Shown piece after piece: positions 45,827 to 54,981 of a DNA stretch of 64,000 nt. Both the position numbers and the translations under genes were made by a program. Origin of the DNA: an uncultured Chthonomonas sp. (lineage in GTDB: Bacteria; Armatimonadota; Chthonomonadetes; Chthonomonadales; CAJBBX01); assembly GCA_903951425.1 (NCBI GenBank), contig CAJBBX010000083.1, forward strand, positions 1 through 64,000, read 5' to 3'. The notes under the pieces are model-generated. The model did no database searches. It was not told where the DNA came from and saw only the letters and a program-made list of their open reading frames with translations. Every line of letters begins with the position of its first letter. Position 1 is the stretch's first letter.

Positions 45827-47239
45827 ATGGCAAAGCGACCCTTGACGCCCCCCAACCTGGTTTTCATCTTGATCGACGACATGGGCTGGACCGACCTCGC
45901 CTGCACCGGAAGCCGGTTCTATGAGACGCCGAACCTCGACAGGCTCGCCGCCGAGGGGATGCGGTTCACTGACGCCTACGCGGCCTGCCCGGTCTGCTCG
46001 CCCTCCCGTGCCAGCTTCATGACGGGTCGGTACCCGGCCAGGCTGGGCCTCACCAACTACATCGGCGGGACTGCCTCGGGCCGTCTGTTGGAGGCGCCCT
46101 ACATCGACCACTTGCCGCTGAGCGAGGTGAGCTTGGCCCGAGCCCTGCGCGAGGGCGGGTACGCCACCTGGCACGTGGGGAAGTGGCACCTGGGGGAGCC
46201 GCCGACCTACCCCGAGCCGCATGGCTTCGACGTCAACGTTGGCGGCGGACGGTGGGGCGCGCCGCACCAGATGGGCTACTTTGCGCCCTGGGGTTTCGAC
46301 ACGCTGCCCGAGGGCCCGGACGGCCAGTACCTGACCGATCGGCTGACCGACGAGGCCGTGGCGCTCATACGCAACCGCGACGGGCGGCCCTTCTTCCTGA
46401 ACCTCTGGCACTACGCCGTCCACACGCCGCTGCAGGCGCCGGAGCCGCTGGTGCTCAAGTACCGCGAAAAGGCGGCTCGGCTCGGCCTGGACCGCATCGA
46501 GCCGTTCGAAATGGGCGAGCCCTTCCCGTGCGACCACAAGCGGCACCTGCGGGTCACCCGGCGTCGGCTCCACTCAGACCCGACCTACGCCGCCATGCTG
46601 GAGTCCATGGACCAGGGCGTGGGCCGCGTCATGGACGCCCTGCGCGAGACCGGCGCGGCCGAGAACACGCTGGTGATCTTCACGTCGGACAACGGCGGGC
46701 TGGCCACGTCGGAGGGCTCGCCCACCTGCAACGCGCCGCTGGCCGAGGGGAAGGGTTGGATGTACGAGGGAGGCACCCGCGAGGCGTTCATCGCCTGGAT
46801 GCCCGGCACGATCCCGGCGGGGTCGGTCTGCTCGGAGCCCATCACCAGCTCGGACCTCTACCCGACGCTGCTGGAGGCGGCCGGCCTGCCCGCGCGACCG
46901 GAGCAGCACTGCGACGGCGTGAGCCTCATGCCCCTGCTGCGCGGCGGTCCGGCGCCGGAGCGCGACGCCCTCTTCTGGCACTACCCGCACTACGGCAACC
47001 AGGGCGGCACGCCGGGTTCGTCCGTTCGGATGGGCGACTGGAAGCTGATCGAGTTCCATGAGGACGTGCGGCTGGAGCTCTACAACCTGCGCGACGACAT
47101 CGGCGAGGCCCGCAACCTGGCGTCCGAGCTGCCGGAACGCACTGAGGCCATGCGGCAACGGCTGGCCGCGTGGCGCGACGAGGTCGATGCCGCCATGCCT
47201 TTGCCGAACCCCGCTTGGGAGCCTACGCCGGCGGCTTGA
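45827..47239 (+). CDS. Type I sulfatase (formylglycine-dependent)
   Basis: A sulfate ester hydrolase of 470 residues. C57 in VCSPSRASFMTGRYP fits the CxPSR signature that is converted to formylglycine. Metal ligands appear in FILIDDMGWTD and in FTSDNGG. HVGKWHLGEP, FFLNLWHYAVHTP and LYNLRDDIGEARNLA are family motifs. No signal peptide is visible (MAKRPLTPPNLVF), so it may be cytoplasmic, or the true start may differ. A TACAAT element lies only 8 bases before the ATG and no Shine-Dalgarno is seen. The tail overlaps that of the convergent kinase by 17 bases. It probably desulfates a glycan; the substrate is unknown. Confidence 0.9.
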   Translation: MAKRPLTPPNLVFILIDDMGWTDLACTGSRFYETPNLDRLAAEGMRFTDAYAACPVCSPSRASFMTGRYPARLGLTNYIGGTASGRLLEAPYIDHLPLSEVSLARALREGGYATWHVGKWHLGEPPTYPEPHGFDVNVGGGRWGAPHQMGYFAPWGFDTLPEGPDGQYLTDRLTDEAVALIRNRDGRPFFLNLWHYAVHTPLQAPEPLVLKYREKAARLGLDRIEPFEMGEPFPCDHKRHLRVTRRRLHSDPTYAAMLESMDQGVGRVMDALRETGAAENTLVIFTSDNGGLATSEGSPTCNAPLAEGKGWMYEGGTREAFIAWMPGTIPAGSVCSEPITSSDLYPTLLEAAGLPARPEQHCDGVSLMPLLRGGPAPERDALFWHYPHYGNQGGTPGSSVRMGDWKLIEFHEDVRLELYNLRDDIGEARNLASELPERTEAMRQRLAAWRDEVDAAMPLPNPAWEPTPAA

Positions 47240-50200
47240 CTTCGTGCTCGGGGCGCTGCGGCAGCCACCGGTCGAGGATCTCCTGCACCTTGGCCGCGCT
47301 GACCGGCTTGGCGAGGTAGTCGTCCATGCCTGCCGCCAGGCATCGGTCACGGTCTCCCACCATGGCGTGTGCGGTCATTGCCACGATGGGCACGTTGCGA
47401 TCCAGTACGGCGCTACCCTCGGCGCGTATGGCGGCGGTGGCCTCGAAGCCGCCCATTTCGGGCATTTGGCAGTCCATCAGGACCAGTCCGTACCGGGTCT
47501 GCTCCAGAGCCTCCACGGCCAGCCTGCCGTTGGCGACGATGTCCGCGGTGACGCCCAGCTTGCGGAGGATGCCCAGGGCGACGCGCTGGTTCACTGCGTT
47601 GTCCTCGGCAACGAGGACGCGAACCTCGCCGCCTCTGTCGGCTCCGGCGGCCGGTTGCTGCTCCTGCGGCGGCTTGGCCCGCTCGTCGACGCCCGTCAGG
47701 GCCGTCATGAGCCGCTCAAGTAGCGTGCTTCGCCGAACCGGCTTGGTGACAACGGCCAAGAAGCCGGCAGCTCGAGCCTCGTCGGGATTGGGGGCGTTCT
47801 TGAGCGCTGCCATGGTGACCAGCCTGAGCGCGCCGGCGCCGCCCGCTTGTCGGACGAACTCCGACGCCTCCAGGTCAGACAGGCGCTGAGCCACCAGGGC
47901 CAGGGCATAGGCGTCCCCATCGGCGATCGCCTGCGAGATCTTGCGTAGCGCGGTCTCGCCATCGGCGGCCACGTCGTGGCGCACACCCCAGCCGCCCAGC
48001 ATCGACGAGACGGCGCCGCGGCTTACCTCGTTGCCGTCAACCACCAGCAGCCGCGCCTGCTTCAGGGCGTCGGGGACCGGTGCGGGTGCGCAAGCGTCGC
48101 CGCCGCGGGCCAGCCGAGCCGTGAACCAGAAGACCGAGCCCGCGGGCTCGCCGGGCCTGTAGCCGATGTCGCCTCCCATCAGCTCCACCAGGCGCTTGCA
48201 GATCGCCAGGCCGAGGCCGGTGCCCCCGTACTGCCTGTAGGTCGCAGCCTCTGCCTGAGCAAAGGGCGTGAAAAGGCGGTCGCGCCGCTCTTTGACCACG
48301 CCGATGCCCACGTCATGCACCTCGAACCGGATCTCCGAGGCGTCCTCCGGCGCTTCTGCGGCGCTCACGAGCAGGTCGACGTGGCCCTTCTCGGTGAACT
48401 TCAAGGCGTTGCCCACCAGGTTGGTAATGATCTGGCGCATACGGGCCGAATCGCCGCGGAGGCGGACCGGGACATCGGCCTCGATGCGGGCCGCCACCTC
48501 GATGCCCGCCGCCGTGGAGCCCGCCGCCAGAGCCTCGACGGTCTCTTCAACCAGTTCGCGGAGGTCGAAGTCTACTACCTCCAGCTCCAGGCGACCTGCT
48601 TCCACCTTTGAGTAGTCCAGGATGTCGTTGATGATCGTGAGCAGCGAATCACCGCTGCTCACGATCATATCGGCGTACTGCCTCTGCTCCGGGGTCAGCG
48701 GCGTGTCCACAAGGAGGCCCACCATCCCCAGGACGCCGTTCATGGGTGTGCGGATCTCGTGCGACATGTGGGCCAGGAAGGTGCTCTTGGCCTCGGTAGC
48801 CGCCCGGGTCTCCGCCACGGCCCGCGCGAGGTCGTCGTTGGCGGCGGCCAACTGGGTCGTGCGTAGTTCGACGAGCTTCTCAACGGCGGCGCCGCGCACG
48901 GAGATCACGCGGATGTAGGCTGTAACCGATCCCGTGAGCAACAGGCCTGCCACCAACACGACCCAGGGGAGCGCACCGGTTCGGTGTGCCAGGTAGGCGG
49001 GACTGGCCTTCATGACGACGCGCATCGACCGCCCGGCCAGATCGATATCAACCTCGGACGTGTACTGCTCGGTTTCGAGCCGCAGGTCCGACGTGGTCGG
49101 TAGCGAACTGAAGATGGGAGCGGCGGTCCCGGCCAGCGTCACGTCGGTCACCGCCATGGGTAGGCCCGGGTGCTCTAGGTCCTGGGCGATCCGCCGGCAA
49201 ATGGCGGTGACCGGCATGAAGACGACTACGCAGCCTCGAGCGGCCTCCATGCGCTGAGTCATGGTCTGCGGCAGTGGCCCGGGTCCGTACACGGGAGCCA
49301 GTAGCGGCATGATCTGTTCAGTGATGCCGTCGCGAACTACTGGCATAACAGGTCCGGCCCTGACGGACCCGGTCTCGATACACGTCCGAGCAACAAGCGC
49401 GATAGCCGGATCAGTCAGGAGGTCCGAGCCCAGGTCCAGATAGCTGGTGGAGCGCGGCGCCACGTAGGCCAGGGGGGAGTAGAGTGCGGCATCGGGCGCC
49501 ACCGGGGCGGAACCGCCGATGGTATGCCAGACGGTCACCTCGGGGGTTGCCGCGTGGTCCGCCAGGTACCGGGTGATGAAGGCCTTCCGCTCACGGCCCC
49601 GTACGAGCGGAGCCCAGGCTGCGGCCGCGCCGGGCAAATCGAACCGCCAGTGGCCGGCGAGCTCCGAGAAGACGCCGTCGGACAACGTCTGCTCGGAATG
49701 GACCATGCGCTGGAGGGAGGCCGCCTGCGATATGCCTTCATCAAGCGTCACGTGCACGCGCTCCGCGGACTGCCTGGCGGCCATCTGGAAGTCGGTACGG
49801 GCATCGCGTGCCGCCTCATTCAGGATGCCGTATGTGCCGATGACGGTGGCGGTCGCGCCGAGCCCGGCCACGAGCAACGAGGCACGCTTCGTGCCGGCGA
49901 TATCCTGTTCGAAGCTCCATTCGCCCGGTCTGCGGTTCGGCCGCAGGAAGATGAGCGCGGCGGCGCCCAGCACGACCAGCAGAATCAGGCTGGAGAGAAG
50001 CGCCTGCGTGCCAACCGAACGGCCCAAGACCACCAGGTCGGTGTCCACATCCGAGCGAACCATCAGGGCGGCTTGGTTCCGCACGCCCGGCACGAGGCCG
50101 TACACATAGCTTCGCCCGCGCACCGTGAGAAGCGTGGATGGGGAGCCGACAGGCCGCTTTGCCAGGGCGGCCTCCTCGGGTGTCAGGTCCGGCGCGTCGG

Positions 50201-50828
50201 GGCGCACCACGTCGAAGTCCACATGCGTCTGGCCGCGCAAGGTGCGGAGTAGCTCCTCGTCGAGGAACCGGCCCAGGATCAGGGTCCCATGGGATGCGCC
50301 CCCGCCCATGCTGTTGTGGATCGGCTGCGTCGAGAGGAGGATAGGCCCGTGCTCGGTCATCAAGGAGCCATGGACGGGCTGTCCGCCGGGCGCCCCCGCC
50401 AGAAGCTCCGGCCTTCCCGCCAGCGTGTCGGGCGGCATCTCGCGCATCGTGATGCGCCCGCCGAGGGTGACGCTGTTGACGGAGCTGAAGACCACGGAGC
50501 CATTGGGCCGGCAGATGAAGAGGAGGTCCGCCTGCAGGATCTCGGCAATCGAGCTCGGGTTCAGGTTCGCGGCCCTGAACGTGCTGTTGCCGTCCGCGGC
50601 GAACTGGTAGAGCTCGTCCCAGTTGGCCCAGTCGTGCGACAGGCCGTTGAGGTGGTGGACTTCGCGGGCCAGGGCCTCGATGGCACGCCCGTTGTCGGCC
50701 AGGGCGGCCTCCCGCTGGAGCCGCTCGAAGGGTGTAAGGACGCTGTTTCGCTGGATGACGAGAATCGTCACAGCGCACAGCGCCAGTGCCACGAACAATA
50801 GAATGATTGCACGGCCGGATCTACTCAA
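47223..50828 (-). CDS. CHASE4-CHASE hybrid histidine kinase with two receivers
   Basis: A membrane hybrid kinase of 1201 residues. A helix at about 6-26 leads to a CHASE4 sensor (HDWANWDELYQFAADGN, QADLLFICRPNGSVVFS). Two more helices (about 265-325) precede a CHASE-like region (DFQMAARQSAERVHVTLDEG, AAAWAPLV), and another helix at about 625-645 follows. HisKA has H690 ([14 protein letters not shown]). HATPase boxes are intact ([30 protein letters not shown]). The first receiver is degenerate (LLVVDGNEV, LVAQRLSDLE, acceptor Asp absent). The second is intact (VLVAEDNAVN, LMDCQMPEMGG, YLAKPV). The TTG start has GAGGT seven bases upstream. Its tail overlaps the sulfatase. Confidence 0.92.
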   Translation of the reverse strand: MSRSGRAIILLFVALALCAVTILVIQRNSVLTPFERLQREAALADNGRAIEALAREVHHLNGLSHDWANWDELYQFAADGNSTFRAANLNPSSIAEILQADLLFICRPNGSVVFSSVNSVTLGGRITMREMPPDTLAGRPELLAGAPGGQPVHGSLMTEHGPILLSTQPIHNSMGGGASHGTLILGRFLDEELLRTLRGQTHVDFDVVRPDAPDLTPEEAALAKRPVGSPSTLLTVRGRSYVYGLVPGVRNQAALMVRSDVDTDLVVLGRSVGTQALLSSLILLVVLGAAALIFLRPNRRPGEWSFEQDIAGTKRASLLVAGLGATATVIGTYGILNEAARDARTDFQMAARQSAERVHVTLDEGISQAASLQRMVHSEQTLSDGVFSELAGHWRFDLPGAAAAWAPLVRGRERKAFITRYLADHAATPEVTVWHTIGGSAPVAPDAALYSPLAYVAPRSTSYLDLGSDLLTDPAIALVARTCIETGSVRAGPVMPVVRDGITEQIMPLLAPVYGPGPLPQTMTQRMEAARGCVVVFMPVTAICRRIAQDLEHPGLPMAVTDVTLAGTAAPIFSSLPTTSDLRLETEQYTSEVDIDLAGRSMRVVMKASPAYLAHRTGALPWVVLVAGLLLTGSVTAYIRVISVRGAAVEKLVELRTTQLAAANDDLARAVAETRAATEAKSTFLAHMSHEIRTPMNGVLGMVGLLVDTPLTPEQRQYADMIVSSGDSLLTIINDILDYSKVEAGRLELEVVDFDLRELVEETVEALAAGSTAAGIEVAARIEADVPVRLRGDSARMRQIITNLVGNALKFTEKGHVDLLVSAAEAPEDASEIRFEVHDVGIGVVKERRDRLFTPFAQAEAATYRQYGGTGLGLAICKRLVELMGGDIGYRPGEPAGSVFWFTARLARGGDACAPAPVPDALKQARLLVVDGNEVSRGAVSSMLGGWGVRHDVAADGETALRKISQAIADGDAYALALVAQRLSDLEASEFVRQAGGAGALRLVTMAALKNAPNPDEARAAGFLAVVTKPVRRSTLLERLMTALTGVDERAKPPQEQQPAAGADRGGEVRVLVAEDNAVNQRVALGILRKLGVTADIVANGRLAVEALEQTRYGLVLMDCQMPEMGGFEATAAIRAEGSAVLDRNVPIVAMTAHAMVGDRDRCLAAGMDDYLAKPVSAAKVQEILDRWLPQRPEHEVKPPA

Positions 50829-50938
50829 AGTCTCGACCTCACACGTCTCCTGACTCCGCCTGCGCCTTGCGCACGGCTAGCCATCACTACCATACCGCAG
50901 ATCGGCAGTCGTTTGCCACACCAACCGCCCTGGGCCGG

Positions 50939-51922
50939 CTACTGCCCGCCGGGATCGGCATAGGCGACCACCGGGATCGCCAGGGGCCGATGCCCTCCGC
51001 CCGGGTCGATCACGATACTGGTCCGCAGGTCGCGCTTCAGCACGGAGCCAGTGTACGTAACGATGAGCCTTGCCGGAGCGCCCTGTTGCCCGGCCACGAT
51101 GCGGGCCGAGATGCGGCGGTCGGCGCAGCTGACGCGGCATCGCTCCAGGCCGCCGCCTGCCCGGGTGACGGTGATCTCGCGAACCATCGGCGCACGGTCC
51201 TGGGGCGAGACCGGGCTGAAGAAGACATTGGGCGGCGTGGCGCAGATACCTCGCTCCAGGATCGCCACGATGCTGACGACCGGTTGCCGGGCGGAGGTTG
51301 TGTTCAGCGTCACCACGGCGGCTGTGCGGCCCTGTGGGGTTTCAGCGCCCACGGCCAGATGCACCAGCCACTCGCCGCCCGACGCGGCGGGCTCCACCGT
51401 GGCCTCCAGGTACCGCAAGCTCGAGACGGCCTCCTGGATGCGCGCCACATGGCCCACGAACCGAACGGTCAGGTCGAGCTTCGCCGGCCCCGCGTCCGGC
51501 AGCGCGATCACGGGGAACGGCGAGGGGAGGACCTCCACGGCTCTGCGGACGTCCACCACCAGGCTCAGCGCCACGCGCGGCTGCGACGGATCGTTGGTGA
51601 GCACCTCCAGCTCCTTCGCGGTGCGGCCGACGAGGCCCGACGTGCTGAGGGTCGTCTCGATCCTCCCCTGGGCGCCGGGAGCCACGCGGGCATCCCATCG
51701 CGGCGTGGTGCATCCGCAGTTGGCCCGGACCTCCAGCGTGAGCGGGGCGTCGCCGTCATTCCAGACCGTGAAGGCGAAGGGCATCGGGTCTCCGGCGAGC
51801 GCCTGCCCGGCATCGATTGATCGGGCGCTGAAGCGCGCCGCCGGCGCCGCCGACGCCGGAACGCCCGCCAGGGCCACGATCACGAGCCCGAGGAGGCACC
51901 TGGTACGGAAGGGGATCAACAT
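50939..51922 (-). CDS. Secreted DUF1573-containing protein
   Basis: An exported protein of 327 residues. The signal peptide is MLIPFRTRCLLGLVIVALAG ending ASAAP. The first 120 residues fit the DUF1573 Ig-like fold, with the hallmark NCGCTTP followed by AQGRIETTLSTSGLVG and VLTNDPSQPRVALSL. Two more beta-sandwich-like repeats follow. It begins six bases after the stop of the pabB-pabC fusion, so it is probably co-transcribed, though a functional link is not obvious. The family's role is unknown; the fold suggests binding or scaffolding outside the cytoplasm. Confidence 0.85.
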   Translation of the reverse strand: MLIPFRTRCLLGLVIVALAGVPASAAPAARFSARSIDAGQALAGDPMPFAFTVWNDGDAPLTLEVRANCGCTTPRWDARVAPGAQGRIETTLSTSGLVGRTAKELEVLTNDPSQPRVALSLVVDVRRAVEVLPSPFPVIALPDAGPAKLDLTVRFVGHVARIQEAVSSLRYLEATVEPAASGGEWLVHLAVGAETPQGRTAAVVTLNTTSARQPVVSIVAILERGICATPPNVFFSPVSPQDRAPMVREITVTRAGGGLERCRVSCADRRISARIVAGQQGAPARLIVTYTGSVLKRDLRTSIVIDPGGGHRPLAIPVVAYADPGGQ

Positions 51923-51928
51923 ACTCTA

Positions 51929-53692
51929 TTATGCGCCATGTGCAGGGACGTCGGCAAGGAGCCGAACCTCCCAGGTTCCGCGCACGGCGTTCATGAGCGT
52001 GAGGCGTCCCGCGCGCAGCGCCTCGGCCAGGGCGATCGGCCGCTCGCGCAGGACGCCGGCCTCCAGCATGGCGGCTCGCTGGACGCCCGGCAGCAGTCCG
52101 GACGGAACGGGCGGCGTCAGCAACTCGCCGTCGATGCACAGGGCCACGTTGGCGATGGTGGTCTCGGTGATCTCGCCGCGGGCGTTGGTGAGGAGGACGT
52201 CCGGCGCGCCCGGCCTGCTCGCGGCGGCATCGCGGTAGACGTCTCGGCGCGTCGTCTTGTGGTAGAGGTACGGGTCGGCGCTGTCGATCGGCGCGGCCGC
52301 AGGGACGATCCACTCGTAGGGTGGCCCCGGCGGCAGGGGTGCGGCCCCCACCTCCAGGGCGCCCGATCGGTCGCAGAGCAGCCGCACGCGGTGCGGCACG
52401 GGCGGTAGCGCGGCGCATGCGCGGTCGAGCGCCGCCACGGCCTCGCCCGGCCGGAAGCGGAAGCCCAGTTGCCCTGCCGAGCGGCCCATGCGGCGCAGGT
52501 GGCCCTCCAGCAGCGCCCAGCCGGCCTGCGGATCCCATAGCAGCGTCTCCAGCAGGCGGAAGCGCGGAGGCGCCGGGCGCAGCACTCGGGCCTTGGAGAG
52601 CGTCTCGCGCCACTCGTCGGCGGGGTCGGAGTCCCAGACGATCCCGCCGCCCACGCCGTACTCCGCGGCGCCGTCGCTCTGATCGACCAGCGCCGTGCGG
52701 ATGGCCACCCCGAACCGGGCGCGGCGCCCCGGCGCGAAGCAGCCCACGGCGCCGGTGTAGACGCGGCGCGGCGTCGCCTCCAGTTCCCGGATGATCTGCA
52801 TGGTGCGCCGCCTGGGCGCCCCCGTGATGGAGGCTGCCGGGAAGAGCGCGGCGAAGACGCCCTCCAGCGAGGCGTCGGTCCGGCAGGCGACCGTGGAGGT
52901 GAGCTGCCAGACGCCGGCATGACGCTCCGTGGTGAAGAGGTGCGGCGCGGTCACCGTGCCCACGCGGGCGATGCGGCCCAGGTCGTTGCGGACCATGTCC
53001 ACGATCATCAGGTTCTCGGCGCGGTTCTTCTCGGAGTTGCGCAGGTCGCGGGCGCGGCGCACGTCGTCGTCGGGCCAGAGGCCCCGGTCGGCCGTGCCCT
53101 TCATGGGGCGCGAGACCACCAGATCGCCCTCCTGACGGTAGAAGAGCTCCGGCGAGGCCGAGCAGATCGCCCAGCTGCCCGTGTCGATGTAGGCCGCGTG
53201 GGGCGGCTCCGTGGCGGCCATGGCGCGGAAGAGCGCGTAGGGCGCTTGGGCGCCCGTGGCTCGCATCCTGTAGGTGAGGTTGACCTGGTACGTGTCGCCG
53301 GACGCCAGGTACTCGGCCACGCGCCGTACGGCCGACTGGTGCGCTTCGGGGGTGGTCTCGGCGGCCCAGCGTAGCTCGGCTGCGGGCTCCGCGTGGGGCG
53401 GCTCGGGCAGCGGCTCCGGCGGTCCGTAGATGCCGAACCAGGCGGCGGGGAAGCCGGGATCATGGCGCGTCGGCAACGCGGCATCGAAGGCGGGTGCGGC
53501 CTCGTAGGAGACCCAACCCACGGCCCAGAGGCCCTCCTGTGTGGCCTCGGCGGCACGGCGCACGGCCTCGGCGGCGCCGCTCGGCCCCCCTGCGGCATGG
53601 ATGCGCAGGGGCGAGCGGAACCGTAGCCACCCATTCGAGGCGCGCAGCAATGCCCATGCCTCGCCGGGTACGCCCGCCAGGCGCTCATTCAT
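51929..53692 (-). CDS. pabB: Aminodeoxychorismate synthase component I fused to aminodeoxychorismate lyase (PabB-PabC)
   Basis: A bifunctional folate enzyme of 587 residues making 4-aminobenzoate from chorismate. The PabB part (about 1-340) has GDTYQVNLTYRM, SRPMKGTADRG, ENLMIVDMVRNDLGRIA, WQLTSTV, SITGAPRRRTMQII and GGGIVWDSDP. The PabC part (about 350-587), a branched-chain-transferase-like PLP fold, has the cofactor Lys in YLYHKTTRRDVY, then NARGEITETTIANVAL and GLLPGVQRAAML. The glutaminase PabA is not in the window. The ATG at 53692 is the best guess; no strong ribosome site is visible and the open frame extends to 53806. It is upstream of DUF1573. Confidence 0.92.
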   Translation of the reverse strand: MNERLAGVPGEAWALLRASNGWLRFRSPLRIHAAGGPSGAAEAVRRAAEATQEGLWAVGWVSYEAAPAFDAALPTRHDPGFPAAWFGIYGPPEPLPEPPHAEPAAELRWAAETTPEAHQSAVRRVAEYLASGDTYQVNLTYRMRATGAQAPYALFRAMAATEPPHAAYIDTGSWAICSASPELFYRQEGDLVVSRPMKGTADRGLWPDDDVRRARDLRNSEKNRAENLMIVDMVRNDLGRIARVGTVTAPHLFTTERHAGVWQLTSTVACRTDASLEGVFAALFPAASITGAPRRRTMQIIRELEATPRRVYTGAVGCFAPGRRARFGVAIRTALVDQSDGAAEYGVGGGIVWDSDPADEWRETLSKARVLRPAPPRFRLLETLLWDPQAGWALLEGHLRRMGRSAGQLGFRFRPGEAVAALDRACAALPPVPHRVRLLCDRSGALEVGAAPLPPGPPYEWIVPAAAPIDSADPYLYHKTTRRDVYRDAAASRPGAPDVLLTNARGEITETTIANVALCIDGELLTPPVPSGLLPGVQRAAMLEAGVLRERPIALAEALRAGRLTLMNAVRGTWEVRLLADVPAHGA

Positions 53693-53847
53693 CCGCTGGT
53701 TCCAGGATCGATCTCCATAGCTCCGCTCCGCCCCGCCCGCTCGCGCAGTCGCGGCTCCATCCAGCCCTACGTACTGATGGCCCACCGCCTTGCCCCGGCG
53801 GTACAATCCTGTCGCTGCACCCGTGGCCCCGAAGGAGACCTGCGACC

Positions 53848-54981
53848 ATGAGCCGCCGACAGGAAACCGCTGTCCTCGATATCGTCGATTCCATAGTCCA
53901 CGGCGACTGCGTGGAGGTGACGGCCGCGATGCCGCCCGCCTGCGTCGACATGGTCTTCGCCGATCCGCCCTACAACCTGCAACTGAAGCATGCGCTCTAC
54001 CGGCCCGACATGTCCATGGTCGACGGCGTCGACGACGAGTGGGACCAGTTCGAGAGCTTCGCAGCCTACGATACCTTCACTCGGGCATGGCTCGCCGCGG
54101 TGCGCCGCGTCCTGAAGCCGACGGGGACGCTCTGGGTCATCGGCACCTACCACAACATCCACCGCGTGGGGGTGGCCATGCAGGACCTGGGCTTCTGGCT
54201 GCTGAACGACGTGACCTGGATCAAGACGAACCCCATGCCCAACTTCGCCGGCGTCCGCATGTGCAACGCGCAGGAGACGTTGATCTGGGCGGCCATGGGG
54301 GAGAAGTCCGGCTACACGTTCAACCACCACACGGCCAAGCGCTACGCCGACGGGAAGCAGCTCCGGAGCGACTGGTACCTGCCGTTGTGCACCGGAGCGG
54401 AGAGGCTGGCCGACGGCGAGGGGAAGGTCCACTCGACCCAGAAGCCCGAGGCGCTGGTGGAGCGCACCATCGCCGTCTGCACGCGGCCCGGCGACCTGGT
54501 GCTGGACCCCTTCGCCGGGAGCGGAACCACGCCCGCCGTGGCGCGGCGTATGGGCAGGCGGTACATCGGCATCGAGCGCGAGGCGCAGTACCTGGAGGCC
54601 GCCCGAGCGCGCGTCGCCGCCGTGGCGCCGGACCCGGCGTCCGGTGCGGTGGACCAGAGCGACATCGACCGCTACCGCCGCCGCGTGGGCTTTCGGGAGG
54701 TTGTCGCCGCGGGGCTGCTGGCGCCGGGCGCGAAGGTCTGGTTCGGCGCGGACTGCCGCCGCGAGGCCGCGGTGACAGCGAAGGGGCTGTTGGAGCTCGA
54801 TGGGAAGACCCTGAGCATCCACGGCGCGGGAGCCGCCATCACCGGTGCGCCCTGCAACGGTTGGGTCCACTGGCGGTACTGCGATCGTCTCGGCAACCTG
54901 TGCCGCCTGGACGACCTGCGGGTCGAGTATGAGGCCCGGCAGGCCGCCGCGGAGGCGCCTAAGGCACCGAAAGAGGGGTGA
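53848..54981 (+). CDS. CcrM-like adenine-specific DNA methyltransferase with RAMA domain
   Basis: An N6-adenine methyltransferase of 377 residues, beta class, likely specific for GANTC. Motif IV is D39-PPY ([11 protein letters not shown]). [79 protein letters not shown] and [14 protein letters not shown] all closely match Caulobacter CcrM. The SAM site is [15 protein letters not shown] domain closes the protein at about 290-365 ([20 protein letters not shown]-like block), as in CcrM. AAGGAG precedes ATG 53848, and a TACAAT element lies at 53802-53807. No restriction enzyme is adjacent, so it looks orphan. Its tail overlaps that of the next kinase by 23 bases. Confidence 0.9.
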   Translation: MSRRQETAVLDIVDSIVHGDCVEVTAAMPPACVDMVFADPPYNLQLKHALYRPDMSMVDGVDDEWDQFESFAAYDTFTRAWLAAVRRVLKPTGTLWVIGTYHNIHRVGVAMQDLGFWLLNDVTWIKTNPMPNFAGVRMCNAQETLIWAAMGEKSGYTFNHHTAKRYADGKQLRSDWYLPLCTGAERLADGEGKVHSTQKPEALVERTIAVCTRPGDLVLDPFAGSGTTPAVARRMGRRYIGIEREAQYLEAARARVAAVAPDPASGAVDQSDIDRYRRRVGFREVVAAGLLAPGAKVWFGADCRREAAVTAKGLLELDGKTLSIHGAGAAITGAPCNGWVHWRYCDRLGNLCRLDDLRVEYEARQAAAEAPKAPKEG

